This document shows positions 13,214-24,075 of a stretch of 64,000 nucleotides of DNA, in pieces. Source of the DNA: Enchytraeus crypticus (taxonomy: Eukaryota > Annelida > Clitellata > Enchytraeida > Enchytraeidae); assembly GCA_905160935.1 (NCBI GenBank), contig CAJHZI010000006.1:77001-141000 (forward strand), given 5' to 3'. Position 1 is the first letter of the stretch. Every line of letters begins with the position of its first letter. The translations under genes and the position numbers were made by a program. A model generated the notes under the pieces. The model ran no database searches, was not told the origin of the DNA, and was given only the letters and a program-made list of their open reading frames with translations.

Positions 13214-14275
13214 TCTCTAGTGTTCTACCAGCGGCAGGTCCATAGTACATATTCATACTGTACAGACAGGGGCAAAAAAATATAATCCCCTAGCAAAATC
13301 TCAATAACGTCAACAAAACTCATAATATTTGCACAAAATTTTTGCAGTTTCTAGAGGAGGATTTTCTGCACGTAGTGTGCAAATTTGGTGAAAATTTATT
13401 TAGTTGTAACAATATTACAACGTTTCTATGAAAAAGTTCTAAAATCAATTTTAACAGGCCTTTTTTAACAAAAATCTTAATAATTTTGACAGAACTCAAA
13501 ATATTTGGACAAAATTTTCGGAGCGTGTAGTGCAGGTCTGCTTGCATATAGTTTGCAGATTTAGTGAAAATATATTTAGTAGTAACAAAAATACAGCGTT
13601 TTTACGGAAAAAGTTTAAAAATCAAATTTAATAAGGCTTATTTCAACAAAGGTACCAAACAATTTTTCAAAATTTTGGAATAAGTTTAGTAGGTGAACGA
13701 ATTTTAAACATCTTCTTTTAGAGCAGCTAAAAAGGTAGTGTAGGCATATGCGCCATCATATAAGTAAAAGACCCGTTTCAGGGTCGTTATTTTCTTTAAA
13801 ATGAACGACTGATATTTCAAAAAGTCCTTGTTAAAATTTAATTTAGCACTTTTCTCGTAGAAGCGCTGTAATTTCGATTCTACTGAATATATTTTCATCA
13901 AATGTGCAAGATATACGCAGCAATTCCTCCTCTAAAGGTTCCGAAAATTTAGTAAAATTATTTTGAGTTATGTTGAAGTTATTGAGATTTCGCTAGGGGA
14001 TTATTTTTTCCCCAGTCTGTAGATTCTGCTTTCATGCTCCATACATATCACTCCATAGATCAATCATTCAATCCCTACAAAAAAAGCTTTGCCTTACCAT
14101 TACCTTATCCAGCCTATGACTTTTGAAAAATATGGCTTCTTAGGTGGTTACCAGTTGTCTACCGCATTTCATTTTTGTCGTCTCTTATTGGGACACGTAC
14201 AGAAAACGGGTTGTCTATTCTTCAGTGTCTCGGAAACAACACGGAAAATGCTCATCGAAAAATAATAATACAATG
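13214..14275. repeat. Dispersed repeat D, copy 2, split by a MITE
   Basis: The flanks of the MITE at 13263-14019 join into one continuous match to the undivided copy at 14636-14945: ...catattcatactg | tagattctgctttcatgctc matches catattcatactttcgagtc and what follows it. The TA at the junction is the duplicated target. This shows that repeat D is older than the MITE insertion. Confidence 0.8.
13263..14019. mobile_element. Tc1/mariner-type MITE, copy 2
   Basis: Same family and architecture as 3788-4531: starts cagacaggggcaaaaaaat, ends ccccagtctg, flanked by TA on both sides. Long imperfect inverted repeats cover most of the element. The copies differ by many point changes, so neither looks very recent. 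There is no transposase. Confidence 0.85.
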
Positions 14276-14635
14276 TATTATGGACCTATATTTAAAGCCT
14301 TAGGAATTAAGAGAGAAGCATTTGTATTATTCTGTCCTGGTTGAATCAAAAACAATTTCGTAGACATTAAATGCAAGTAGATAACGGGGAAGAAAAGTGA
14401 GAATTATTCGATGAATATACCCTGTAACGGAATTCATCTGAAACATCTTCAATGATGAAATTATTAAAATTAAGGCTTATCTGCAATTGTAAAATAAAGG
14501 AATAGTTGTTTTAAGTTATAAACTTTTTGATCTCGAGTATCCTTCTAATGAGTGAGCTAGTAGAGAATTTGTCCACTTGAACCGTCATTCCCTCTACAAC
14601 TTTTGTATTCTATAGATAGATAAAATTTCTGTATT

Positions 14636-14945
14636 CTCTCTCTAGTGTTCTACCATGCAGCAGATCTTTGGAACATATTCATACTTTCGAGTCTGCTTTT
14701 ACGCTCCATATAGGGCATTCCATTATCTACAGATCAACAAAATAATCCCCTTACGAAAGGCTATGCCTTATCCATACTTTATGTAGCCTCTCTAGCTTGG
14801 GAAAAAATACGGCTTCTTATGTGGTTTCCTGGTTGACTTCCGCTGTTTATGCTCTGTCGTCTCTTACGAAACGTGCAGTTAACTGTTGGCCTATTCTTAC
14901 ATGTCCCGGACACAGCACTGGAAACGCTTGATACTTCGGTGATAA
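14636..14945. repeat. Dispersed repeat D, copy 3 (best undivided copy)
   Basis: An uninterrupted copy from ctctctctagtgttctacca to about ggaaacgcttgat. A diverged fifth piece appears near 18632-18755. It is unclassified, with no coding frame or terminal repeat. Confidence 0.65.
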
Positions 14946-14983
14946 AAAATTTAAAAACTATAGGCACATTAGATTACTATATT

Positions 14984-15012
14984 TTATTTATTTATTTATT
15001 TTTATTTAGTTA
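14984..15012 (-). promoter_or_regulatory. Candidate polyadenylation signals of the CARD gene
   Basis: Read on the minus strand, overlapping TTTATT units give several AATAAA hexamers about 320-350 bases downstream of the stop codon at 15332. This is the nearest cluster to the stop. Position only; there is no transcript evidence. Confidence 0.35.
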
Positions 15013-15331
15013 GATCACCAATATCTGACTGTTGTATATTAATTATTGATATTATTCATATTGTAAATATATTTATACACTTGTTCTTAAACTAAGTAAA
15101 TAAATAATATACTATTAATATATTTTAAAATAAAAATGGTACTATTAGAATTTGAATATATAAAATATTTTCTTCTCTTTGTCTAACTCTTTGAAAATTA
15201 TTCGATCAAGCTAAACCAACCAACACTGCTAGTTTGATTATAATTTTATGAAATATTTTCTTGCCATTATGAAATCATATAATTAAAGTGAAATTATTAG
15301 CGGTAACTCGTAGCAAGCCTGTCAGTGCTAT

Positions 15332-15986
15332 CTATTTGATGTGAACCATTTGTCGCAGCTTGGATATTTCGCGATCCTTGTCTCCCAGTTGACGGCGAAA
15401 CTCTTTGATATTTTGAACATGGACGGCGTTCTGCTTCTCCAACTCATCCATCCGCCTCTGAAGCTTCCTGATCACGTCATCTTTATTCTCCGTCTCCAGA
15501 CCTCCATTGATGATCAAACCCGTAGCCTTGCTGACGATCTCGTCCAGACCAACCTTAGAATTGTCCGCAACTCCCAACATTCGAAAACACTTCTCCTTCT
15601 CTTGAAACAGCGCGTCTCGTTGGTACAACGCTATCGCCATCTGCCTGAGAAACTTCTCGAGATTTTCTTTAAATCTGAAGAGCACTTCGTCACCCAGAGT
15701 GTTATCGCTGAGGATCTTTTGAATCAGTTCTCTCGTGGTGGTCATGTCATGGGCGTGGGTAACGAGCTGAAGCTCATGACGACGTACGAAGTCTTTCTGG
15801 AGATTCGATACTGCGACAGCCAGTTCCTGGCGAGCTTGACTCTGCGACCTTTCTTCCAGCAGCATTTCGTTGAGCTTCATCGTCTCTTTGTTCCACTCGT
15901 CTCTGGCTATCTGCAGCTTCAGAGCGATCATCTCAGACATTTCCTTCTTGTCCAGCTCCGAGAACCTCTTGCTCGCTCCAAATTTC
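15332..15986 (-). CDS. CARD-coiled-coil protein, exon 3 (coiled-coil part)
   Basis: The last coding exon, supplying residues 115-332. The minus-strand acceptor is ttccacgtcag just above 15986. The first base G completes an Arg codon begun by the AG at the end of exon 2. Heptad-like, charged, Glu/Lys/Gln-rich helices span about residues 120-190 (for example KKEMSEMIALKLQIARDEW and ETMKLNEMLLEERSQSQ). Another set spans about 280-330 (DVIRKLQRRMDELEKQ, REISKLRQM). Between them lies a mixed helical part (ENLEKFLRQMAIALYQRD). The stop is TAG at 15332-15334. The apparent longer open frame up to 16084 is intron plus the 3' end of a LINE fragment, not coding. The coiled coils probably mediate oligomerisation. 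Confidence 0.85.
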
Positions 15987-16029
15987 CTGACGTGGAAAAC
16001 AATACAAAAATAAAAAATGGACCTAGAAT

Positions 16030-16410
16030 AAATCTCTCTCAGTCCCCCTCTTACTGGTAAGTACATGGTATATAACGCCTCCAACCATCCACTCTTTTCT
16101 GTCTTCTGCTTTCCAATTCATGTCCACATGCGAGTGGATCTTAAAATATAAGCCTAGTAGTATTCCTAATCCCGGTCTGCATCTGCTTCTCTTTCCTTAC
16201 ATTATACCTTCTATGACCTCCTCCAGTAAACTTTGTCCCCTTAGATTGTGTTCTATCTAGTTCTTCTTCCTATTTCTTATCGCATTTATCTGTAACCATA
16301 CTCTTCAGGACTTAGTGAGTTGTAACTCTTTAGGTCTAGCTAATCTTTCCCTTTCTTCTCCATATCCAAATTCCCAAAGCTTCTAGTTGCCCAACGTCTT
16401 CGTAAAAGTA
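16030..16410 (-). mobile_element. LINE 3'-end fragment (family L-A)
   Basis: A degenerate copy of the LINE 3' end that is clearer at 27436-27895. It has the same order of minus-strand blocks: a shared 3' terminus around ggtatataacgcctcc, a 'gtgga' block, and 'ctaatctttccctttcttc'. It lies in intron 2 of the CARD gene. Confidence 0.6.
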
Positions 16411-17605
16411 CAAAATTCTTACCTCATAAAAATATAACAAATATATGAACCACGAACCGAATGCATTATAAATGTAATGAAGAAAAAAGTCGATGACATT
16501 TGCAAGATATTTCTAGTAAAAAATTTCAATAATATATTGTTCAATGTAGTGACAATACATTATAATTAGCAGCTTAATGTTGCAATAATTCAGAGCTTAA
16601 TAATTTAATTTAAGCTAAAATACCATTCCTCATTCAGAAGTGTGGACAGTGATTTGATCTGGCTAGATTCTGATTAGGGACTCAAGTCACTACTAAGAAT
16701 ATCCTTGCGTTGAAAACTTAGCCATATGCTGCTTTGGTCTCTTGCAAAGAAATAGCTTGCCGGGAACTTATTCGTATTCGAATGAAATAAATCAGATTAT
16801 ACAATTGGATATAATCCCAAGTGGCCTCTGTAATTTAGAGCCTTTCTGCAACACTAGAAAAAAGTCCATTGCATACATTCTTACTGTTACTCTGCACCTT
16901 CTCTACTAACGAGCGTTTCATAAAACTAAAAATTTATTTCATCATAGAGACAGCTTGTGTAATATGTAGCCCATTTCCCTGACAATTATTATTTCTCGGT
17001 TGACATATTTTCAGAGCAAAGTAGGAAAGTATTCTATAGAATTTTAAGTAAAACATGTAAAGAAAACTCATTGGGAGGATAAATGTCAGTATTACTCCCA
17101 AGCACATAAAATGGCTGCCGTCGTGATTTAATAAAAATTTTGTAAATATCAACTACAGATGACTAAAAATTCAATATTCATTAGGTAATAATGTCCGCAT
17201 CCAATATTCACGATAGATATTCTCCGCATCAAACACAAGCCCCTATAGTTTACAATTACGGTCTACTTCGCAGCTTAACAATATCAAACTAACAAGTCGA
17301 AACAAAAGCATAGGCAGTGACTAAACCCTAGTTAACAACTAAATCAGTGATATCATTATATAGTTGAATGCCATGATACTTATTTACACATAATGTTAAA
17401 TTTAACAATTTAGAGCAGAGCTAGGTTGTTTCCGTATTGCCAGAGTTATCTACTTCCGAAGTTAAAGTAATTTTTTCTGAGCTAAGACTGAAATTGTTAA
17501 AATCTTAATCGTAAAATGAAAAATCTACGCCTAGGGGACAAAAATTGCATATGCCAATTGTGATATGCGCATGATAAACGAAATAAATAAATAAAAGCTC
17601 TGAAC

Positions 17606-17814
17606 CTGTGCACAAGTACGGCAGCCTCTTCCACAGTTGTGGGATCTAGCAAGATGTCGCCCCTTTCAACCCTTAGATCAGCGATCAAATCCCGGCTCAG
17701 CCATTTGTAGTTAGTGCTGAGAACGTTGCAGAATGTCGCAAAGGCATCGTCTCGTCTGCTGGAGATGACGTGATCAATCACCCGTAGAACTCGAGTTGGA
17801 ATGTTCTTCTCCAA
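17606..17814 (-). CDS. CARD-coiled-coil protein, exon 2 (second half of CARD)
   Basis: Coding residues 46-114 plus two bases of codon 115. Acceptor: cattgtgatttcag just above 17814; donor: CACAG|gttcag at 17606. The phase is 0 at the start and 2 at the end, matching both neighbours. It encodes the second half of the death-fold domain: a Leu-rich helix (TRVLRVIDHVISSR), the typical D/G-x-AF-x-x-F turn (RDDAFATFCNVL) and a closing helix (YKWLSRDLIADLR). Compared with the CARDs of caspase-9, RAIDD and APAF1, the 'R-x-x-D-A-F-x-x-F-x-x-x-L' core is well kept. A linker (GDILLDPTTVEEAAVLVH) leads to the coiled coils. Confidence 0.88.
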
Positions 17815-18002
17815 CTGAAATCACAATGAAATGTGTATAGATCATAATCACAATGAAGGATATAGGGCCTACAAATAATCAGTATAACGAGATGCCTAAA
17901 AATAATCGTTATAATAAAATTAAACAAATAATAATCATAATAAATTGTAAACAAGTAATAATGAAGCATATAAATAATACTTTTTAGTACCTAAAATAAT
18001 TA

Positions 18003-18075
18003 ATAGAATCTCTCTCTCCCTCTCTCTCGCTCTTTCTCTCTCTATCTATCTATTTATCTATCTATCTCTCTTAAT
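18003..18075. repeat. Pyrimidine microsatellite (TC/TATC)n
   Basis: Runs of tctc and tatc repeats within intron 1 of the CARD gene, directly followed by a LINE 3' fragment. Confidence 0.85.
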
Positions 18076-18270
18076 ATACTGTCCACTGGCAAATCCATAG
18101 TATATTACCCATCCACTCTTCTCTGTCTTCCTTTCTCCTTAAAATGTCCACATATGAGTGGATCTTTAAATCATGTAACATTCCTAATCTCGATCTGTCT
18201 CAGCTTCTCATTCCTTCCATTCTTCACTCTATCACCTCTTTCAGTAAACTATCTTCCCCTTAGAACGTGC
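18076..18270 (-). mobile_element. LINE 3'-end fragment (family L-A)
   Basis: Shares the 'ctggcaaatccatagtatat' and 'atatgagtggatctttaaat' blocks with the larger copy at 27436. Short and diverged. Confidence 0.6.
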
Positions 18271-18404
18271 CCTAAAGGTAATAATATTAAGAAGAATTAA
18301 ACCAATAAAAACAGACGGAATTCAGTTGCAGAACATAGAGACCATTTTATGCAAATTGCTTTAAAATTTCGCACATTATTACTCATGTAATGACTACGAA
18401 ATTC

Positions 18405-18605
18405 TACGTCTAGTGCACTGCCTCACGGCAGGTCCATGTCATATAACTCTTCCAACAAATTCTACCTTCAGCCTTCCTTTTCAACTCTATATATGAAATT
18501 TGTATCAGATCATCCAACATCCCATGTATTGGTCTTACTCTAACTCTTTTCCCTTGCATTCTTCCTTCTATTAAATCCTTTAGTTGTGTAATTAATTTAA
18601 ATCAT
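18405..18605 (-). mobile_element. LINE 3'-end fragment (family L-A)
   Basis: Begins with the family's shared 3' terminus (tagtgcactgcctcacggca) and continues with diverged 3' sequence. A second tail within 400 bp of the previous one, so these are independent 5'-truncated insertions. Confidence 0.6.
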
Positions 18606-19699
18606 GGGGTAAAATATTACATGGTAAGGTGGGTCTCCTTTGCCTTCCTCACACCTGTCTTAGACGCCTCTGATGTAAGCGCGGCAGTTTGCTTGCGGTT
18701 GCCCCATTGCACAGTGATCCAAACCATACCCGAGCACAACACGGGGAAATACTTCGCTAATTTCATGCGGACATACATGTACAGTATATGTATTAGTCAT
18801 ATATAATAATTAATACATAATAATACTCCCCTAGTCTACTAACTTGAAATAGTTACATAAAAACGCATAATTGATCAGATTCTCTCAACTATAGTTTACA
18901 ACTTGGCTTTTTCGAAAAAGTTTTCTTGAGATTTAGAATGATCACCTTATATATTGCTGATGATCATTTGCTTGCATAAGGATAAAGATGCTATCTTGAA
19001 AAATTTACCGACGTCAAATTGTAAGGAAGGCTCTAGGAGTAGAACAAGTGCACGCAAATCAGCCATATAAAAAACTCTCATTTAATTAGGAAAACGGTCC
19101 GCTTATTAATGAAGACAAACAATTTATAAGCAGTAAATGAATTCTAAGTTCCAGTAATTGTATTCAGTAGACCGATGAATCACGACTCTCCGACATTTAA
19201 AAAAGGCTATACACTATATAGCCAATCTTAAATGTCATGAATTAGCTAAGAAGTATATTGCTATTCCGTAACTCCGTCTGATTAAAGTCCAGCTTCACTG
19301 GCAATAGTGACTGCTTAAAATGTAAACCTATGCGAGCCCATTTATGAAAGTTTAATTTTTGAAAATTTGAAACGCTATTACAAATTTTTGTGTCGAAATG
19401 TAGATCTAGGAAATATTGATTTATTTATCATATGCATATCACAACTGCATTTACAATAAAGAGTTTGAGCGCATGACCGTGTGTGGACACTGTTAAAGTA
19501 AACTTAATTTTACGATGATGTAATCGTATTTTTGCTAAGAAAATTAAAATCTCAAATTTTAGCATACACAGCTTTTGAAATATGTGTGGTTATCAAATAA
19601 TTTTCATCTGAACGTATATTCGTCTACCTGACTGAAACTAATTTCTTAAAGATCTGATTAGTACTTTTATGATTTGAATGATTTCTAAATCTTCAGTGA

Positions 19700-20017
19700 T
19701 ATACATGTATATAGGCCCATACATGTATATATATATACATGTATATATATACATGTATATATATATACATGTATATATATACATGTATATATATACATGT
19801 ATATATATATACATGTATATATATACATGTATATATATATACATGTATATATATACATGTATATACTGTATACATGTATATATATATACATGCATATATA
19901 TATACATGTATATATATATATATGCATGTATATACTGTATACAGTACATATATATACATGTCATATATATACAAGTATATATATTATATATATACTATAT
20001 ACATGTATATATATATA

Positions 20018-20062
<45 letters not shown>
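19700..20062. repeat. Self-complementary AT microsatellite (tacatgta / TA)n
   Basis: About 360 bp of repeated tatatacatgta blocks passing into pure TA. Nearly every unit is its own reverse complement. It lies in intron 1 of the CARD gene and ends only about 40 bases from the exon 1 donor at 20100. The many overlapping frames on both strands (IYMYIYTC-type) are repeat translation. Confidence 0.95.
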
Positions 20063-20064
<2 letters not shown>

Positions 20065-20100
20065 TCGATATATAGATACTTGTAGATTGTAATTTCATAC

Positions 20101-20235
20101 CAAAACGAGATTGACAGTTTCCTCGGATAGAAGGTCGTTGTTTTGTAGAGCAGTGAGCAGCACTTCATTCATCTCTAGCACTTCAGATAAGTGCTGCTTT
20201 CTTCTGCGCAACACCATCTTCTCTGCGTCATCCAT
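20101..20235 (-). CDS. CARD-coiled-coil protein, exon 1 (start and first half of CARD)
   Basis: This exon starts a 332-residue protein encoded by three exons (20235-20101, 17814-17606, 15986-15332). All junctions are GT-AG with matching phases. The ATG at 20235 is preceded by a likely 5' UTR acceptor (cttttcacag) and the donor is gtatga at 20100. It encodes 45 residues, starting MDDAEKMVLRRRKQHLSEVL and including the acidic-Leu stretch NNDLLSEETVNLVL. Together with exon 2 this gives a complete six-helix CARD of the caspase-9/APAF1/RAIDD type. CARDs bind other CARDs to build signalling filaments; CARD plus coiled coil is the plan of CARD-CC adaptors acting upstream of NF-kB in vertebrates and some invertebrates. 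No MAGUK module, caspase or kinase domain is present. The function as an innate-immunity or cell-death adaptor is inferred from the architecture. Confidence 0.88.
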
Positions 20236-21235
20236 TTCTGTGAAAAGTCAATCAAGTATCAATCAGTCATTCTTTCAATCGGTCAATCAATTAATCATTA
20301 GTCGACGCAGTAGTCAATTATTTAATTAATAGCTAACGAATGCATAAAGAGAAGATTTCAATTTCTTCAGCTTGAATTGTAATTAAGCCGAAGTCGAATG
20401 AGAATATATTTAGTTGTTTTGGTGAAGAAGTCTTTAATCAGATATTTTGGAAAAATTAGGTTAGAAAAAATAATAGGAAAGTTTATAATTGGATTAAAAA
20501 GGATTTGTCAAACATAAATTTATCGTTAGCGACTCCGATTCTTATAGTAACGGAAATGTTAGGGATGTCTCAACCTTTAATGGTACTGCATCAATCTGAA
20601 ATTTTCAGCTTATTACAATTGTCAATTGCTCTTAAATACAAGTATGAAATAGCGATATTTTAGAGATTTAGCGTATTGAGAGAACGTGATCCTTGGAATC
20701 CGACAACATGGATTCAAATCTCAGGTCAGCTAGTAATGATTAATCCTCGGATGAAGGAAGACAATTCTTAAATCGATGTCGGTTACAATCGATGTGCTCT
20801 ATCAACCATTACTTATAATCATGTGTTGAAAAGACAATAGCGAAAGTGCAAATTCAAATTTAGCCAGGAAAAAATCTAAAAGCAAATACAGTATAGAAAA
20901 ATTATAATCGGTGATCTATGTGTAACTGCAAAAATCAAAGCATTGATTTCTTATCCTTCTTCTTCTGAGCGCATGTCTCACTCACTCACCCATCAGCACC
21001 TCATCAGCAGTGTGTAGGTAGGCGATCCAAACCACCAGGGAGCTATGGCGTAGGGCTCTCTTCCACAATGTGGAGCACAGTTTGCAACAGAGCACCACAC
21101 GGGCACCCAGCAGAGCACTACATGGGCACCCAAAGTTACTTGCCAGACTTCACCTCTGCTTGCACGCTACGCATCGAACTGGGCCGGTGCGAAACTGGTT
21201 CAGGAAAACCCAGTTACTACGAGAATTTTCGAAGC
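20236..21235. other. Upstream region of the CARD gene, unassigned
   Basis: No promoter motif can be named. A diverged tRNA-like segment lies near 20665-20760. At 20985-21200 the sequence is unusually GC-rich and holds two copies of a ~24-bp unit (agagcaccacacgggcaccc and its neighbour). The two short frames here have no splice or family support. Confidence 0.35.
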
Positions 21236-21385
21236 TGGAGCCGGTGGCGATGTCGGTAAGATATTCGACAGCGGATCATTATGTGCCGGGTTCAAATACT
21301 GGGCTCGCCTGTCACGGACACCGCTTTAGAGTGAGGAAACTGACGTTAGCACTACCTTTTTTGCTTTAGCTAGATGGTTTGCGTC
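21236..21385 (+). repeat. tRNA-derived SINE copy
   Basis: One of the clearest members of the family. A-box-like tggcgatgtcggtaagatat, B-box gccgggttcaaatactgg, then the family-specific tail gagtgaggaaactgacgtta. A RNA polymerase III internal promoter followed by a non-tRNA tail marks a SINE, not a tRNA gene. Confidence 0.8.
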
Positions 21386-23925
21386 AGGGTATGCTATCAA
21401 ATGATATTTTGCCACATCAGACTATTCTCACGATTTTCGCCATGTTATTTCAACTAGACACTCCGGGTGGGTGATGCCAGTTTTCTAGATACTAGATGAT
21501 AAGGAGTGCGGTTTCCATGTCTCTGCGAAAGGATGATATTGGAAACCACCTTATCCTCTTTCATCTATAATATATCTATCGTATAAGGTTCTTCTATCTG
21601 TTTAATTCCTATTTATTTTCAAATGCATTAAATTTTATGAACTTAACGCAATTGAAAAGAGAGTCACAAATAAAGTGAAATAAAAATAGTTAAAAAAGTA
21701 ATTATAAAAGATAGTTTAACGTCAGGTTTCCCTCACTGACATGTCCATGTGACTGAGTGAGCACTAGAGCCCTATTCCTCTTATCAGAAAATGGACACCT
21801 AACCGATCAAGCCACTGGCTCATTCGGATACAGTGATGCGATGTGTGCATGAGCGAAATCATTGGTTTAACAAAAGCGCATTATTAACAATATTAAGCAC
21901 ACTTACCAACTCTTTTGATATCGGAGAAGTTCTGCCACATATTGAAATCTAGTAACACTCACTTTCGGTAAAAACTTGAGCTAAACAATTATCTTTAATT
22001 CCACTAATGTTCGAAGTTATACACGGATTAGGTCAGAATGTCAGCCCGTATCAACTGTGCACTAGTCGCACCTGGCAGACTGCTGATTATTCAATTAGTT
22101 CCTAAGCTACAACATAAACTCTGGGCATATTATAAGTACGGCGGTTTCCAATAGAATGTGGCTTGCGCTAGCTTTACTTTACAAAATAGGAGTTCTATAG
22201 GGCAACAAAATCAACTTCTCATAAATGAATTAATAACGCTGACGAAATTACGTTCTCGGAACATAATAAATCAGGCATTGATCGTTTGGGCTGCGCTGCT
22301 CGTGTGACATTATTTGTAGAACAAAACTCTGAAGTACCTGATCGCAATCTGTAAGACCTTTCTCGTTAATTAGGAGAGTGACAAATGTCTATGAATGTCA
22401 ATTAAGCTAGCAGCCTCAAACTACTCTGACTAATTTATTACAGCCAATGTAGACACTTTGAACTAATATAATAATTCTAGTGAATGGCTATTAGCTATAT
22501 TGCTTAGTATTCGTGCTGAAAATCTTTTTCCAAATGTTTTAAGCATCTAATTTGGTCTATTCATAAGATAATATCCCCTTCGTGCGTTGTATAGCCTTTA
22601 CTGTATTTTGGATTTTAACGGCCTTGTTAATTTATAAATGATAACTGAAAGAATTAATTGAAAAATTACGAATAAAGCCTTAGATGTCAAAACTATTCTA
22701 GATTAAAATTATAAATTAGATGAAATGAATTAGATTAAAATATTTTGAACCGCTAAAGTCAATAGAAATATTATTAAGAGTATTGCACATTTGCAAACAT
22801 TGCCTTATTATCTTGTACCTGTCAGATATTTTCACTTTTTGTGATTCAGATTAATCGATAAACTAAGCATTGGACGCCATGGAGAAAGATTAGCTTGTGG
22901 TTTAAGGTAAAAGCTACAAACATGCCTATAAGGGCACACGATCTATTGACCAGTGAATAATGGAGATTTACCTGATGGTGTTTATATTGCAAGTAATTTT
23001 CCATGGAGCAAAAACTGCTCTTAGAAACCTTTTTCCATATAGTCTGCTCCTGAAATATCGTATTTTTTAAGTGGGATTTCTTATACGGCAGACTATTTTT
23101 TAGCTAATTATAAAGAATAGAAATTTGTAATGCGAACGTCTATGAATTTTCTTTATCTCAAATTATTTGATTTACTAATGAAATATGTTATTTGCAGAAC
23201 CTTCAGTGTTATGACAACTGATAATACATGATAGGCCTACATGTAAAGAAACAAGACATCTCATATCGGATATAAGATAAGCGTACCTATAGAAAAAACA
23301 ATTGGATAAGTGATAACCCCGAAATCAGGTCAATAAGAGTGCTTCAAGTAACCATGAACAAAAGTACTGTGAATTCTGACTAACTATATTCGTTTGGAAG
23401 AAAAGAAGGTTATAGTTTATAATAAGGCCATACTTCCAGGTGTCAAGTATAATCACATGTGCAAACAGTTCCTTATCTCGCCCTACTGATTGTGCGTAAT
23501 AAAACAACAATGCTCGAAATGTTTAAATAAAAGTGAATAATTTAATCAATCAATAAGAATTTAATGTCCGGTTCCTCGCAATAAGGCAAAGTCAGGGATT
23601 TAATTAACTTAAACCTTTACATTAATTAGTCATTAGCATATCTGACATGACAGTATGACACAGGACTACTGTCATTCTTTCCTTGCACATTAGACTAATA
23701 TAAAAATAGATTGATTTAATACTCACAAATTGGCTCTATTACTGAATATGATTAAATTGATCTACTTTGAAATAATAGGCTAAAGTGAAGCTTTTAAAAT
23801 AAATATCGCAGCAATAACTCTCGCGTGCGTAACTGATTAATTAATTATCATTTACTTTCAGAAGATATTACCATAAGCTACAAGCAATGTTCAAATGGAC
23901 TTCTAATAATTCTCAATTAATTCAC
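21386..23925. other. Intergenic stretch
   Basis: No exon recognised. A diverged tRNA-like SINE piece on the minus strand lies at about 21735-21830 (tggcttgatcggttaggtgt). Otherwise plain AT-rich DNA. Confidence 0.45.
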
Positions 23926-24075
23926 TGGCTGAAGCCGATGGTGATGTCAGTAAGATATTCGACACTGTGTGCGGGGTTCAAATCATGGGCTATCCCGTCA
24001 CTGACATCGCTTTCGAGTGAGGAAACTGAAGTTATCATTAGCTTTTTCAGCTATGCCTTTTCTAAAGCGAGTAGG
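23926..24075 (+). repeat. tRNA-derived SINE copy
   Basis: Reads ggtgatgtcagtaagatatt, then ggggttcaaatcatgggcta, then cactgacatcgctttcgagt and gaggaaactgaagtt. Same order and spacing as the 21236 copy. Confidence 0.8.

Noticed and set aside
15987-16084. N-terminal extension of the coiled-coil frame to 16084
   Set aside because: It crosses a good splice acceptor and runs into LINE 3' sequence (ggtatataacgcc). The true upstream part is exon 2 at 17814-17606, which fits in phase.
19638-20092. Overlapping IYMYIYTC-type frames on both strands
   Set aside because: Self-complementary AT microsatellite; frames exist on both strands because the repeat is its own complement.
20985-21235. GC-rich segment as an exon
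   Set aside because: Frames of 63 and 99 codons run into the SINE at 21236 and show no splice sites or family.
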